From assembly GCF_009806555.1 (NCBI RefSeq), contig NZ_VUOK01000060.1:62001-126000 (forward strand): a stretch of DNA of 64,000 nucleotides. Reading direction: 5' to 3'. The notes under the pieces were generated by a model, which was given only the letters and a program-made list of their open reading frames with translations, was not told the DNA's origin and searched no databases. A program made the position numbers and the translations under genes. The stretch comes from Methylobacterium sp. 2A (lineage in GTDB: Bacteria > Pseudomonadota > Alphaproteobacteria > Rhizobiales > Beijerinckiaceae). Positions 24,884 through 33,585 of this stretch are shown here, piece after piece. Each line of letters begins with the position of its first letter. Positions within the stretch are counted from its first letter, which is position 1.

Positions 24884-27106
24884 TCAGGTCCGCCGCTGTG
24901 CCTGCCCCTCCTGCTCCTCGAATCCCTTGAGCATCTTGTCGAGCGTCAGCGGGTACGCGCGCACGCGGATCCCGGTGGCGTTGTAGATCGCGTTGGCGAG
25001 CGAGGCGCCGGCGCCGCAGATGCCCAGTTCGCCGAGGCCCTTGCTCTTCAGCGGGTTGGTCTTGTCGTCGAGTTCGGGCAGGAACACCGCGTCGATCATC
25101 GGGATGTCGGCGTGGACCGGCACGTGGTACTCGGCCAGATCGTGGTTGACGAAATAGCTGTAGCGGGAATCGACCACCGCATCCTCCATCAGCGCCGCGC
25201 CGACCCCGAAGGTCATGCCGCCGATCGCCTGGCTGCGCGCCGTCTTGGCGTTGAGGATCCGCCCGCCGGTGAAGACGCCGAGCATCCGCCGCAGCCGGAT
25301 CTCGCCGGTATCGACGTCGACGCCGACCTCGGCGAAATGCGCGCCGTAGGAGTATTGCGAGAATTTCTGCTTCATCTCGCCCGGCTTGATCTCGCCGGAG
25401 GCCTCCATCCCGGCACCCGCGAGGTCGGTGAGCGACTCCGTGCGGTTGCCGGACGTGACGGCGCCGTCGCGGAACGTGGCACCCTCCGGGTTGAGGTCGC
25501 CGGCCTTGAGGAGCGCCTGCCGGAGGTTGTCGCAGGCCACGTAGAGCGCCGAGCCGGCCGAGGCCGCGCCGAACGAGCCGCCCGAGCCCGAGGCGAACGG
25601 GAAGTCGGTGTCGCCCATCTCGACGCGCACGCGCTCGATCGGCAGCCCCATCATCTCGCCGGCGATCTGGGTGAGGATCGTGTAGGTGCCGGTGCCCGGA
25701 TCGGTCATGGCCATCCGCACCACCAGCACGCCGTCCGGCCCGAGCCGCACCTTGGCGGAGGACGGCATCAGCGGGTTGAGGCGGGCGGCGGCCGACATGC
25801 CCATGCCGACGAGCCAGTTGCCCTCGCGCCGGCTGCCCGCCGCCTGCCTTTTGTCCCAGCCGAACAGGCGCGCACCCTCGCGCATGCAGGGCACGAGCTG
25901 GCGGGTGGAGAACGGCACCTTCTTCTCGGGATCCTCGGCCGGCTCGTTGCGCACCCGCAATTCGATCGGATCGATCTTCAGCTGCTCGGCCAGTTCGTCC
26001 ATCGCGCATTCGAAGGCGAGCTGGCCCACGGCCTCGCCGGGCGCGCGCATCGACGAGGCGATCGGCATGTTCAGGTTCACGAGCCGGTGGCGCGTGACGC
26101 GGTTCTGCGCCGCGTAGAGCGAACGCGTGACGTTGGCGGAGGTCTCGAAGAACCCGTCGCCCTCGGCGGTATCCGACCACGATTCGTGGCTGATCGCCGA
26201 GAGCCGCCCGTCCTGATCGGCGCCGAGGCGGATCTTCTGGACCGTATCGGTGCGGTGGGTCGCGACGTGGAATTCCTGCTGCCGGGTCAGCGCCACCTTC
26301 ACGGGCCGCTGGATCAGCTTCGAGGCCAGGATCGCAAGCGTCGCCTCCGGCTGGACCTGCAGCTTCGAGCCGAAGCCGCCGCCGATATAGGGGCTGACGA
26401 TCCGCACCTTCTCGGGCGGCAGTCTGAGCACGGAGCCGAGGGCCTTCTGCCCTCGGTTCGGCATCTGGTTGGCGGTATACAGCACCACGCCGTCACCCTC
26501 CCATGAGGCGATCGTGGCGTGCGGCTCCATCTGCGCGTGGATCTGGTTCGGGGTAACGTATTCCACGTCGAGCTTCACGGGGGCGGCCGCGAAGGCGGCG
26601 TCGAAGTCGCCGAGCTTGGAATCGGGCGGCGAGTTGACCGGCTTCGGCTCGTAGGCCGCCGCGAGGCTGTCCTTGAGCAGCCCCTTGGGCTTGGCCGCAT
26701 CGTACCGGACCTTGACCAGCATCGCGGCGGCGCGGGCCTGCTCGAAGGTCTCGGCCACCACGAAGGCCACGGGCTGCCCGTAGAACTTCACCTCCGTGCC
26801 CTGGAGCTGCGGCCAGACCTGCTCCTTCTTCTCGCCCTGCTCGGGCACGTTCTCGTGGGTCAGGACCAGGATCGTGCCCGGCGCCTTGCGGGCAGCTTCC
26901 GCGTCGATCGACTGGATCGTGCCGGACGCGATCGTCGCCGGCACGATGAAGCCGTAGGCGGGGTTCTTCAGGGCCCGGGTCTCGTAGGCGTAGGGCGCGT
27001 GGCCCGTGACCTTGAGCTTGCCTTCGACCCGGTCCAGCGGCTTACCGACGAGGCCGTCGGGACGGTCGTCAAGCGGCGTCCGGCCGATCGGCTGGTTCAT
27101 CTCCAT
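24884..27106 (-). CDS. paoC: Aldehyde/xanthine oxidoreductase, molybdopterin-binding subunit (PaoC-like)
   Basis: A 740-residue large subunit of the xanthine oxidase family. The molybdenum-site features are present: IGGGFGSKLQ near residue 245, SMRAPGEAVGQLAFE near residue 355, SGSGGSFGAASAG and the catalytic glutamate in KSKGLGELGICGAGAS near residue 692. Family knowledge: it hydroxylates aldehydes to carboxylic acids using water oxygen, sending electrons through the 2Fe-2S and FAD subunits. It is the last gene of a three-gene operon; no chaperone (paoD-like) follows, since a terminator and dnaB come next. It has no signal peptide of its own and is expected to be exported with the Tat-bearing small subunit. 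Confidence 0.92.
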   Translation of the reverse strand: MEMNQPIGRTPLDDRPDGLVGKPLDRVEGKLKVTGHAPYAYETRALKNPAYGFIVPATIASGTIQSIDAEAARKAPGTILVLTHENVPEQGEKKEQVWPQLQGTEVKFYGQPVAFVVAETFEQARAAAMLVKVRYDAAKPKGLLKDSLAAAYEPKPVNSPPDSKLGDFDAAFAAAPVKLDVEYVTPNQIHAQMEPHATIASWEGDGVVLYTANQMPNRGQKALGSVLRLPPEKVRIVSPYIGGGFGSKLQVQPEATLAILASKLIQRPVKVALTRQQEFHVATHRTDTVQKIRLGADQDGRLSAISHESWSDTAEGDGFFETSANVTRSLYAAQNRVTRHRLVNLNMPIASSMRAPGEAVGQLAFECAMDELAEQLKIDPIELRVRNEPAEDPEKKVPFSTRQLVPCMREGARLFGWDKRQAAGSRREGNWLVGMGMSAAARLNPLMPSSAKVRLGPDGVLVVRMAMTDPGTGTYTILTQIAGEMMGLPIERVRVEMGDTDFPFASGSGGSFGAASAGSALYVACDNLRQALLKAGDLNPEGATFRDGAVTSGNRTESLTDLAGAGMEASGEIKPGEMKQKFSQYSYGAHFAEVGVDVDTGEIRLRRMLGVFTGGRILNAKTARSQAIGGMTFGVGAALMEDAVVDSRYSYFVNHDLAEYHVPVHADIPMIDAVFLPELDDKTNPLKSKGLGELGICGAGASLANAIYNATGIRVRAYPLTLDKMLKGFEEQEGQAQRRT

Positions 27107-27127
27107 GGGAAGCGTCCTTGCCGGAAA

Positions 27128-28102
27128 TTAAGCGCGGGTCGCCTGCGCCACGACGGCGCGCAGGGTCCGGCGGGTCAGCGGGATCTTGAAATCGTTGCTG
27201 CCGTAGCCGCGGGCGCCCTTGAGCACCGCGTCGGCGGCGGCATCCGCCGAGCCGGTCTGCATGAGCGCCGTCTCGGCCTCGGCCACCCGCCAGGGCTTGT
27301 GCGCCAACCCGCCGAAGGCGAGGCGCGCGTTCTGCGGCTTGCCGCCCTCGGCCCCTGCGATCACCGCCGCCACCGACACGGTGGCGAAGGCGTAGGAGGC
27401 CCGGTCGCGGACCTTCCGGTAGATATGCGTGCCGGCCACGGGCTTCGGCAAAGTCACCGCCGTGATGATCTCGCCCTTGCGGAGATCCGTCTCGACTTGC
27501 GGCGTGTCGCCCGGCAGCTTGTGGAAGTCGGCGATCGGGATTGTTCGCGCTTGGCCATCCGGGTTCATGGTCTCGACCGTCGCGTCGAGTGCCCGCATGG
27601 CGACGTTCATGTCGGACGGGTTGGTGGCGATGCAGGCCTCGCTGGCGCCAACAACCGCCATGATGCGGTTGAACCCGCCGATCGCCGAGCAGCCCGAGCC
27701 CGGCTCGCGTTTGTTGCAGGGCATGGCCGTGTCGTAGAAGTAGTAGCAGCGGGTCCGCTGGAGCAGGTTGCCGGCGGTGGTGGCCTTGTTGCGCAATTGG
27801 CCGGAGGCGCCCGCAAGCAGCGCCTTGGCCAGCACGGCGTAATCCTTCCGGACCCGCGGATCGGCGGCGAGATCGGAATTGCGCACCAGGGCGCCGATGC
27901 GCAGGCCCCCGTCCTGCGTGGCCTCGACCTTGTCGAGCGGCAGGCGGTTGACGTCGATCAGCGTGGCCGGGGTCTCGATCTGAAGCTTCATCAGGTCGAG
28001 CAGGTTGGTGCCGCCGGCGATGAACTTGGCGTTCGGCCGCTCGGCCGCGAGCTTGGCGGCGTCCTGCACGGTCGCGGGACGCTCGTACGTGAAGGCCTTC
28101 AT
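27128..28102 (-). CDS. paoB: Aldehyde oxidoreductase FAD-binding subunit (PaoB-like)
   Basis: A 324-residue FAD domain protein: AKFIAGGTNLLDLMKLQIETP (flavin-binding loop), SGQLRNKATTAGNLLQRTRC, and the C-terminal CO-dehydrogenase flavoprotein domain (HIYRKVRDRASYAFATVSVAA). It carries the cysteine-rich insertion RCYYFYDTAMPCNKREPGSGCSAI near residue 115-140, which in E. coli PaoB binds an extra 4Fe-4S cluster, so this one probably does as well. Middle gene, 21 bases before paoC-like. Confidence 0.92.
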   Translation of the reverse strand: MKAFTYERPATVQDAAKLAAERPNAKFIAGGTNLLDLMKLQIETPATLIDVNRLPLDKVEATQDGGLRIGALVRNSDLAADPRVRKDYAVLAKALLAGASGQLRNKATTAGNLLQRTRCYYFYDTAMPCNKREPGSGCSAIGGFNRIMAVVGASEACIATNPSDMNVAMRALDATVETMNPDGQARTIPIADFHKLPGDTPQVETDLRKGEIITAVTLPKPVAGTHIYRKVRDRASYAFATVSVAAVIAGAEGGKPQNARLAFGGLAHKPWRVAEAETALMQTGSADAAADAVLKGARGYGSNDFKIPLTRRTLRAVVAQATRA

Positions 28103-28112
28103 GTCCGGCCCC

Positions 28113-28763
28113 TCAGAGGTTGCTGGCGGCGGTGTCGCGGATCGCCGCGACGATGTTCGGGTAGGCGCTGCAGCGACAGAGATTGCCGCTCATCCGCTCG
28201 CGGATCTCGGCGTCGCTGAGCGACGGCGTCGCGGCGACATCCTCGGTGACGTGGCTCGGCCAGCCGGCCTTGGCCTCGCTCAGCATGCCGACCGACGAGC
28301 AGATCTGGCCCGGCGTGCAGTAGCCGCACTGGAAGCCGTCATGCTCCAGGAAGGCGGCCTGCATCGGGTGCAGCGTGTCGCCGTTGGCGAGGCCCTCGAT
28401 CGTGGTGACTTGATCGCCCTCATGCATGGCGGCCAGCGTCAGGCAGGAATTGATGCGTCGGCCGTCGACCAGCACCGTGCAGGCGCCGCATTGGCCGTGA
28501 TCGCAACCCTTCTTGGTGCCGGTGAGGGCCAGATGCTCGCGGAGCGCATCGAGCAGCGTGGTGCGCGTGTCGAGGACGAGGTCGTGCGGCTGCCCGTTGA
28601 CGGTGAGCCGCACCGGTAGGGTCTGGGGGGCGGGATCGCCCGGCGCCGGCGCGGCGGCCGCCGGTCGGAAGCCCAGGGCGCCGAGGGCGCCGGCCGCAGC
28701 GGCACCCTCCACGATGGAACGCCGCGTCACGGCGAACGGCGATTTCGGTGTCTCGTCGGTCAT
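28113..28763 (-). CDS. paoA: Aldehyde oxidoreductase 2Fe-2S subunit with Tat signal (PaoA-like)
   Basis: A 216-residue small subunit with a twin-arginine signal (FAVTRRSIVEGAAAAGALGAL, arginines 14-15), so the assembled enzyme would be exported folded to the periplasm. Two 2Fe-2S sites are complete: GCDHGQCGACTVLVDGRRINSC for the plant-ferredoxin-like cluster, and QCGYCTPGQ plus GNLCRCSAYPNI for the second. First gene of the operon; the 365-base gap upstream must hold its promoter. The electron acceptor is not visible in the window. Confidence 0.94.
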   Translation of the reverse strand: MTDETPKSPFAVTRRSIVEGAAAAGALGALGFRPAAAAPAPGDPAPQTLPVRLTVNGQPHDLVLDTRTTLLDALREHLALTGTKKGCDHGQCGACTVLVDGRRINSCLTLAAMHEGDQVTTIEGLANGDTLHPMQAAFLEHDGFQCGYCTPGQICSSVGMLSEAKAGWPSHVTEDVAATPSLSDAEIRERMSGNLCRCSAYPNIVAAIRDTAASNL

Positions 28764-29128
28764 GCTGCTATCCCGTCCGGGCGCAGCGCATCACGGCGCG
28801 GCGCAGCCTGGAATCCAGTGTGCCAACGCCGGGCTTGGCGGATTTGATCCGGTCCAGACTGCGCCCGTTCAGCGCGGGTGGACTTTGATCGGCTCTGCGC
28901 AGCCTCAGCCGCCTCACCGATGGTTCCCGTGTTGTGCTGCAAAACCGCAACTGGTCTTCGATACCAGCCATGCGGGCTCCGGATCGCTCGCGGCGCGACA
29001 GGGGGCTTGGCAGATCAAGCCCTGATGGAGGGTGCAGCGGAATAGAGATTTTTCGACCGGATCGCCCGGGCGCAAGCCGCCATGCTACCTCCGGAAAGGT
29101 TAGGGAGCGGCCCGAATCGGGAGTAGCC
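28764..29128. other. Intergenic region between divergent genes (paoA-like and TolB-like)
   Basis: This 365-base gap separates divergently read genes and should contain both promoters. I see no convincing coding frame, tRNA, hairpin terminator or repeat in it. A GGGAG Shine-Dalgarno near 29120 belongs to the plus-strand gene. No clear sigma-70 or palindromic operator could be picked out by eye. Confidence 0.5.
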
Positions 29129-29959
29129 ATGCGGAGTTCGATCGAGATCTTTGACCTCAACAGTCGCATGGCGCGCGTCGTTTGGCAGACACCGGCGCTG
29201 TTCGAGGCGCCGAACTGGTCTCCCTGCGGACAATTCCTGCTCCTGAACAGCCAGGGACGGATATACAGGCTTGATTTAACGGGCGAACCACGCCCGGTGC
29301 CGATCGAGACCGGCTTCGCCATACGCTGCAACAACGATCATGGGCTCTCGCCTGACGGAACGCACATGGCGATCTCCGACAAGGTCGAGTTCGGCAAGAC
29401 GGCGATCTACGTGCTTCCGGCGGCGGGCGGGACACCCAGGCGCATCACCGACAATCTGCCGAGCTACTGGCACGGCTGGTCACCGGACGGCGAACGCCTC
29501 ACCTATTGCGGCATCCGCGACGACGTATTCGATATCTACACGATCGACCTCAAGGGCGGCGATGAGAGGCGACTTACACAGGGAGAGGGCCGGAACGACG
29601 GGCCGGATTATTCAGCCGATGGTCGGTGGATCTATTTCAACTCCAGCCGCAGCGGGCGAATGCAGATCTGGCGCGTTCCCGCAGATGGCGGCGCGGCAGA
29701 GTGGGTGACGGAGAGCGAGGCCAACGACTGGTTCCCCCACCCCTCGCCCGATGGACAGGCGGTGGTCTTCCTGTCCTACGATGCCGCCGTGATCGACCAT
29801 CCGCGAGATCATCCTGTTCGCGTCCGGATGATGGACCCGGACGGGCGGCGGGTTGAAACCCTGTTCGAGCTGATCGGGGGCCAGGGCACGATGAATTCGC
29901 CTAACTGGGCGCCGGACGGTTCGGCCTTCGCGTATGTCCGCTATTTTCCGGTTTCATGA
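29129..29959 (+). CDS. TolB-like beta-propeller (PD40 repeat) protein
   Basis: A 276-residue protein without a signal peptide, built of repeated PD40/WD40-like blades: SPCGQFLLLNSQGRIYRLDL, LSPDGTHMAISDKVE, WSPDGERLTYCGIR, YSADGRWIYFNSSRSG, PSPDGQAVVFLSYD and WAPDGSAFAYVRY. This is the propeller found in TolB and in the non-catalytic part of some serine peptidases, but there is no catalytic domain. The ATG at 29129 has GGGAG 5 bases upstream. The function is unknown; a scaffold or sugar/peptide-binding role is possible. Confidence 0.8.
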   Translation: MRSSIEIFDLNSRMARVVWQTPALFEAPNWSPCGQFLLLNSQGRIYRLDLTGEPRPVPIETGFAIRCNNDHGLSPDGTHMAISDKVEFGKTAIYVLPAAGGTPRRITDNLPSYWHGWSPDGERLTYCGIRDDVFDIYTIDLKGGDERRLTQGEGRNDGPDYSADGRWIYFNSSRSGRMQIWRVPADGGAAEWVTESEANDWFPHPSPDGQAVVFLSYDAAVIDHPRDHPVRVRMMDPDGRRVETLFELIGGQGTMNSPNWAPDGSAFAYVRYFPVS

Positions 29960-30086
29960 GTGGACGGTCGGCCCGCGAGGGGGCTCGATCCGCTGACGGG
30001 ATCCGGCATACGCCGTCCAGACTTGTTCGATGGCCGTGCCCTTCGCAGGGTGAGGAGGTCGATATTCGTCCCCGGAGCGTTTCCGC

Positions 30087-30911
30087 ATGGCTGTCCTGAC
30101 CCTGGCCCTCAACGATGGCCGTCACATCCCGCAGATCGGCTACGGCTGCTGGCAACTCTCCGATTCGCAAGCACCAGACCTCGTCGGCACGGCGCTCCAA
30201 GCCGGTTACCGCCTGATCGACACGGCGGCCGCCTACGGCAATGAGGCGGGCGTCGGCCGCGCCATCCGTGACGCGCCGGTTCCGCGCGAAGACATCTTCC
30301 TCACCACCAAGCTCTGGAACGACCGCCAGGGCCGCGACGCGTCCAGGCGCGCCTTCGACGAGAGCCTGAAGCGCCTCGGCCTGCCCTACGTCGATCTCTA
30401 CCTGATCCACTGGCCCTGCCCACGGCGGCACCTGTTCGTGGAGACCTGGAAGACGCTGATCGAACTCCGGAAGGAGGGCCGGGCGAAATCCATCGGCGTC
30501 TCCAACTTCACACCCGAGCACGTCGCTACGCTGGTGGCGGAGACCGGCGTCACCCCGGCCGTGAACCAGATCGAGCTGCACCCGCATTTCCAGCGCAAGG
30601 CACCCCGGGCGGACGACGCCCGTCACGGCATCGTGACCGAGGCGTGGAGCCCGCTGGGCCAGGGCAAGGAGCTGAACGACCCGGCGATTCTCGCGATCGC
30701 GAAGGCGCATGGAAAGTCGGCCGCCCAAGTGATCCTGCGCTGGCAGGTACAGATCGGCTGCGTGGCGATCCCGAAGACGGCGCGGCCCGAGCGCATCCGC
30801 GAGAACATCGCCCTGTTCGACTTCGCGCTCTCCGCCGAGGAGATGGACCGAATCGCCGCCCTCGACCGCGCCGACGGCCGGATCGGACCCGACCCGGCCA
30901 CGTTCTGCTGA
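30087..30911 (+). CDS. Aldo/keto reductase (2,5-diketo-D-gluconate reductase type)
   Basis: A 274-residue NADPH-dependent (alpha/beta)8 reductase. The catalytic tetrad is visible: Asp and Tyr in LIDTAAAYGNE, Lys in LTTKLWND, and His in LYLIHWPCP; cofactor-binding residues lie in IPKTARPERIRENI. Family knowledge: enzymes of this subgroup reduce methylglyoxal, 2,5-diketogluconate and many aldehydes. The ATG at 30087 follows a purine-rich stretch. It precedes the nad operon by over 100 bases and is probably transcribed separately. Confidence 0.9.
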   Translation: MAVLTLALNDGRHIPQIGYGCWQLSDSQAPDLVGTALQAGYRLIDTAAAYGNEAGVGRAIRDAPVPREDIFLTTKLWNDRQGRDASRRAFDESLKRLGLPYVDLYLIHWPCPRRHLFVETWKTLIELRKEGRAKSIGVSNFTPEHVATLVAETGVTPAVNQIELHPHFQRKAPRADDARHGIVTEAWSPLGQGKELNDPAILAIAKAHGKSAAQVILRWQVQIGCVAIPKTARPERIRENIALFDFALSAEEMDRIAALDRADGRIGPDPATFC

Positions 30912-30958
30912 GCGTTGGCCCTTCGGCGGCGCAGCATAACATCGCGTCGCAAACAATT

Positions 30959-30977
30959 TATGCTCAGAGCTAGCATA
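30959..30977. promoter_or_regulatory. Palindromic operator candidate 1 upstream of nadABC
   Basis: A 19-base dyad TATGCT-N7-AGCATA. It shares 14 of 19 positions with the second dyad at 31018-31036, and the two centres are 59 bases apart. An extra half-site AGCATAA occurs at 30933. Two similar dyads ahead of a NAD biosynthesis operon suggest binding of a dimeric repressor; I recall an alphaproteobacterial NadQ regulator predicted for nadABC, but the motif match could not be checked. Confidence 0.55.
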
Positions 30978-31017
30978 TCTAGACAGGCGTCCCCGGCCCC
31001 CATAAGTTAGGCGGCAC

Positions 31018-31036
31018 AATGCTCAAACTGAGCATA
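31018..31036. promoter_or_regulatory. Palindromic operator candidate 2 upstream of nadABC
   Basis: A 19-base dyad containing the perfect inverted repeat ATGCTCA-N3-TGAGCAT (31019-31035). It ends just before the nadA Shine-Dalgarno (GGAGG, 31039-31043), so it lies in the 5' untranslated region and bound protein could block transcription or initiation. See candidate 1 for the comparison. Confidence 0.6.
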
Positions 31037-31048
31037 ATGGAGGACGCC

Positions 31049-32065
31049 ATGGCGGCGACCGTTGCACCCGTCTCCCGCACGCCCATCCCGGGGCTGCCGC
31101 TGCCCGATCTCTACGCCCGCGTCAGCCGGCATGTTCCGGCGATCGAGTGGCCGGCGCTCGCCCCGGATATCGAGGCGATCCTACGCCTGAAGCGGGAGCG
31201 CAACGCCGTGATCCTGGCGCACAACTATCAGGCGCCGGAGATCTTCCACACGGTGGCGGACATCGTCGGCGACAGCTTGGCGCTGGCCCGCGAGGCGGTG
31301 ACCGTCGACGCCGACGTCATCGTGCTGGCGGGCGTCCACTTCATGGCCGAGACGGCCAAGCTCCTGAACCCGGGCAAGACCGTGCTGATCCCCGACATGG
31401 GCGCGGGCTGCTCGCTCGCCGATTCGATCACCGCCGCGGACGTGCGGGCGCTGCGCGCCAAGTACCCGGGCGTCCCGGTCGTGACCTACGTGAACACATC
31501 GGCCGCCGTGAAGGCCGAATCGGACCTGTGCTGCACCTCCGGCAACGCCGTCGCGGTGGTGAAGTCGCTGAACGCCCCCCGGGTCCTGATGATCCCGGAC
31601 GAATTCCTCGCGCAGAACGTCCAGGCCGAGGTCCCGGAGGTCGAGATCCTGACCTGGGCCGGCCATTGCGAGGTCCACGAGCGCTTCACCCCGGCCGATA
31701 TCCGCGATGTCCGCGACAGCTATCCCGGCGTCACGGTGATCGCGCATCCGGAATGCCCGCCCGACGTGGTCGCCGAATCGGACTTCTCCGGCTCGACCGC
31801 GATGATGATGGACTTCGTCGTCGAGAAGCGGCCGAAGCAGGTGGTGCTCGTCACCGAATGCTCCATGGCCGACAACATCTCGGCTCAGAACCCGGATATC
31901 GAGTTCATCAAGCCCTGCAACATGTGCCCGCACATGAAGCGGATGAGCCTCCGCAACATCCGCCGTTCGCTGGAGACGATGACCCATGAGGTCACGGTCG
32001 ATCCGGCGCTCGCCGACCGCGCCCGGGCGGCGGTGGAACGCATGCTTCAGGTGCGCACGCGATGA
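31049..32065 (+). CDS. nadA: Quinolinate synthase A
   Basis: A 338-residue 4Fe-4S enzyme that condenses iminoaspartate with dihydroxyacetone phosphate to quinolinate, the second step of de novo NAD synthesis. The substrate and cluster motifs are present: ILAHNYQAPEI, GVHFMAETAKLLNP, PDMGAGCSLADS, YVNTSAAVKAESDLCCTSGNA, VTECSMADN and CNMCPHMKRMSL. The ATG at 31049 was chosen because GGAGG lies five bases upstream; upstream in-frame ATGs at 31019 and 31037 fall in or next to the palindrome. First gene of nadA-nadB-nadC, coupled to nadB by a four-base overlap. Confidence 0.97.
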   Translation: MAATVAPVSRTPIPGLPLPDLYARVSRHVPAIEWPALAPDIEAILRLKRERNAVILAHNYQAPEIFHTVADIVGDSLALAREAVTVDADVIVLAGVHFMAETAKLLNPGKTVLIPDMGAGCSLADSITAADVRALRAKYPGVPVVTYVNTSAAVKAESDLCCTSGNAVAVVKSLNAPRVLMIPDEFLAQNVQAEVPEVEILTWAGHCEVHERFTPADIRDVRDSYPGVTVIAHPECPPDVVAESDFSGSTAMMMDFVVEKRPKQVVLVTECSMADNISAQNPDIEFIKPCNMCPHMKRMSLRNIRRSLETMTHEVTVDPALADRARAAVERMLQVRTR

Positions 32066-33585
32066 ACGCGATCTCCCCCAACCATGCCGACCGGATCGTC
32101 GTGGTCGGCGGCGGCGTCGCGGGCCTCAGCGTCGCGCTGCGCCTCGCGCCTCGTCCGGTGACGCTGGTTACCGCGTCGGCCCTCGGCCTCGGGACTGCCA
32201 CCGGCTGGGCGCAGGGCGGCATCGCCGCCGCGATGGGCGCCGACGACGCGGCGGACCTCCACGCCGCCGACACCGAAGCCGCCGGCGCCGGGCTGACCGA
32301 GCCCGATGTGGCGCTCCGGGTTGCCCAGGAGGGCCCTGCGCTGATCGACTGGCTGGTCCGGATCGGCGTCCCGTTCGACCGCACGGATGACGGCGCCCTG
32401 GCCCTCGGGCTTGAGGCCGCGCATGGCCGCCGCCGCATCGTCCGCTCCGGCGGTGACGCCACCGGCGCCCGCGTCCTCGAAGGGCTCGTGCGGGCCGTTC
32501 TGGAAGCGCCCTCCGTCGAAATCGTCACGGCGCGCGCCTGCGACCTGCTGCGGGACACGAACGGCGCCGTCGCCGGGATCGTCGCCGAGCGCGACGGCGC
32601 CCTGTTCCGCATTCCGGCCCGGGCGGTGGTGCTCGCCACCGGCGGCGTCGGCGCCCTCTACGGCTCGACCACCAACCCGCCCGGCGCCGTGGGCCGCGGG
32701 CTGGCGCTCGCCGCGCGCGCCGGCGCGGTGATGCGCGACATGGAGTTCGTGCAGTTCCACCCGACCGCCATCGCGGCCGGCGCCGACCCGATGCCGCTCG
32801 CCACCGAGGCCCTGCGCGGGGAGGGCGCCCGGCTGATCGACGAGACCGGCGCCCCCGTGATGGCCGGCATCGCGGGTGGCGATCTCGCGCCGCGCGACGT
32901 GGTCGCCCGCGGCATCTTCCAGGCGCTGCAGCGGGGCCGCACGGTCTATCTCGACGCCCGGGGCGCGCTCGGTGCCGCGATGCCGACGCGCTTCCCGACG
33001 GTGGCGGCCCTCTGCGCCGCCGCCGGCATCGACCCGGCCGTGCAGCCGATCCCAGTCCGTCCGGCGGCGCACTACCATATGGGCGGCGTCAAGGTGGACG
33101 CCCACGGCGCCACCTCCGTGCCGGGTCTCTACGCCTGCGGCGAGGTCTCCTCGACGGGGCTGCACGGGGCGAACCGGCTCGCCAGCAACTCCCTGCTGGA
33201 GGGTTTGGCCTATGCCCGCTTCATCGCCGACGGGCTCGACGCGCCGCCGCCCGCCGCCATCGTGCCGGAGGCCGTGACCGTGCGCGCCGCCGGCGATCTG
33301 CCGACGCTCCGGGCGCTGATGGAGAGCAAGGTCGGGGTCGTGCGCGATGCCGCGGGCCTCGCCGAGGCGGTCGCCATCCTGGAGCCCAAGGCGGAAACCT
33401 GCGACGCTGCCCTGGTGGCCCTGCTCATCGCCCGCGGCGCGCTCGGCCGCCAGGAGAGCCGCGGCGCCCACTGGCGCAGCGACGTCCCGCATCTCGCCCC
33501 GGCCGCCCACACCGAGACAACGCTGGCCGATCTGACCGCCGCGCCCCGCGCGATTCCGTCCGCCGAGGAAGTGCTGACGCCATGA
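32062..33585 (+). CDS. nadB: L-aspartate oxidase
   Basis: A 507-residue flavoprotein that oxidises L-aspartate to iminoaspartate for NadA. FAD-binding starts at VVVGGGVAGLSVALRL; the succinate dehydrogenase-like features GWAQGGIAAAMG, HGRRRIVRSGGDATGARV, EFVQFHPTA and HYHMGGVKVDAHGATSVPGLYACGE are present, plus GANRLASNSLLEGL. Length matches the family. It overlaps nadA and nadC by four bases at each end (ATGA), so the three are translationally coupled and made in fixed proportion. Confidence 0.97.
   Translation: MNAISPNHADRIVVVGGGVAGLSVALRLAPRPVTLVTASALGLGTATGWAQGGIAAAMGADDAADLHAADTEAAGAGLTEPDVALRVAQEGPALIDWLVRIGVPFDRTDDGALALGLEAAHGRRRIVRSGGDATGARVLEGLVRAVLEAPSVEIVTARACDLLRDTNGAVAGIVAERDGALFRIPARAVVLATGGVGALYGSTTNPPGAVGRGLALAARAGAVMRDMEFVQFHPTAIAAGADPMPLATEALRGEGARLIDETGAPVMAGIAGGDLAPRDVVARGIFQALQRGRTVYLDARGALGAAMPTRFPTVAALCAAAGIDPAVQPIPVRPAAHYHMGGVKVDAHGATSVPGLYACGEVSSTGLHGANRLASNSLLEGLAYARFIADGLDAPPPAAIVPEAVTVRAAGDLPTLRALMESKVGVVRDAAGLAEAVAILEPKAETCDAALVALLIARGALGRQESRGAHWRSDVPHLAPAAHTETTLADLTAAPRAIPSAEEVLTP

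Noticed and set aside
28764..29128. Possible tRNA or structured RNA in the gap before the TolB-like gene.
   Set aside because: No cloverleaf, TPsiC-like GTTCGA motif or conserved stem was seen.
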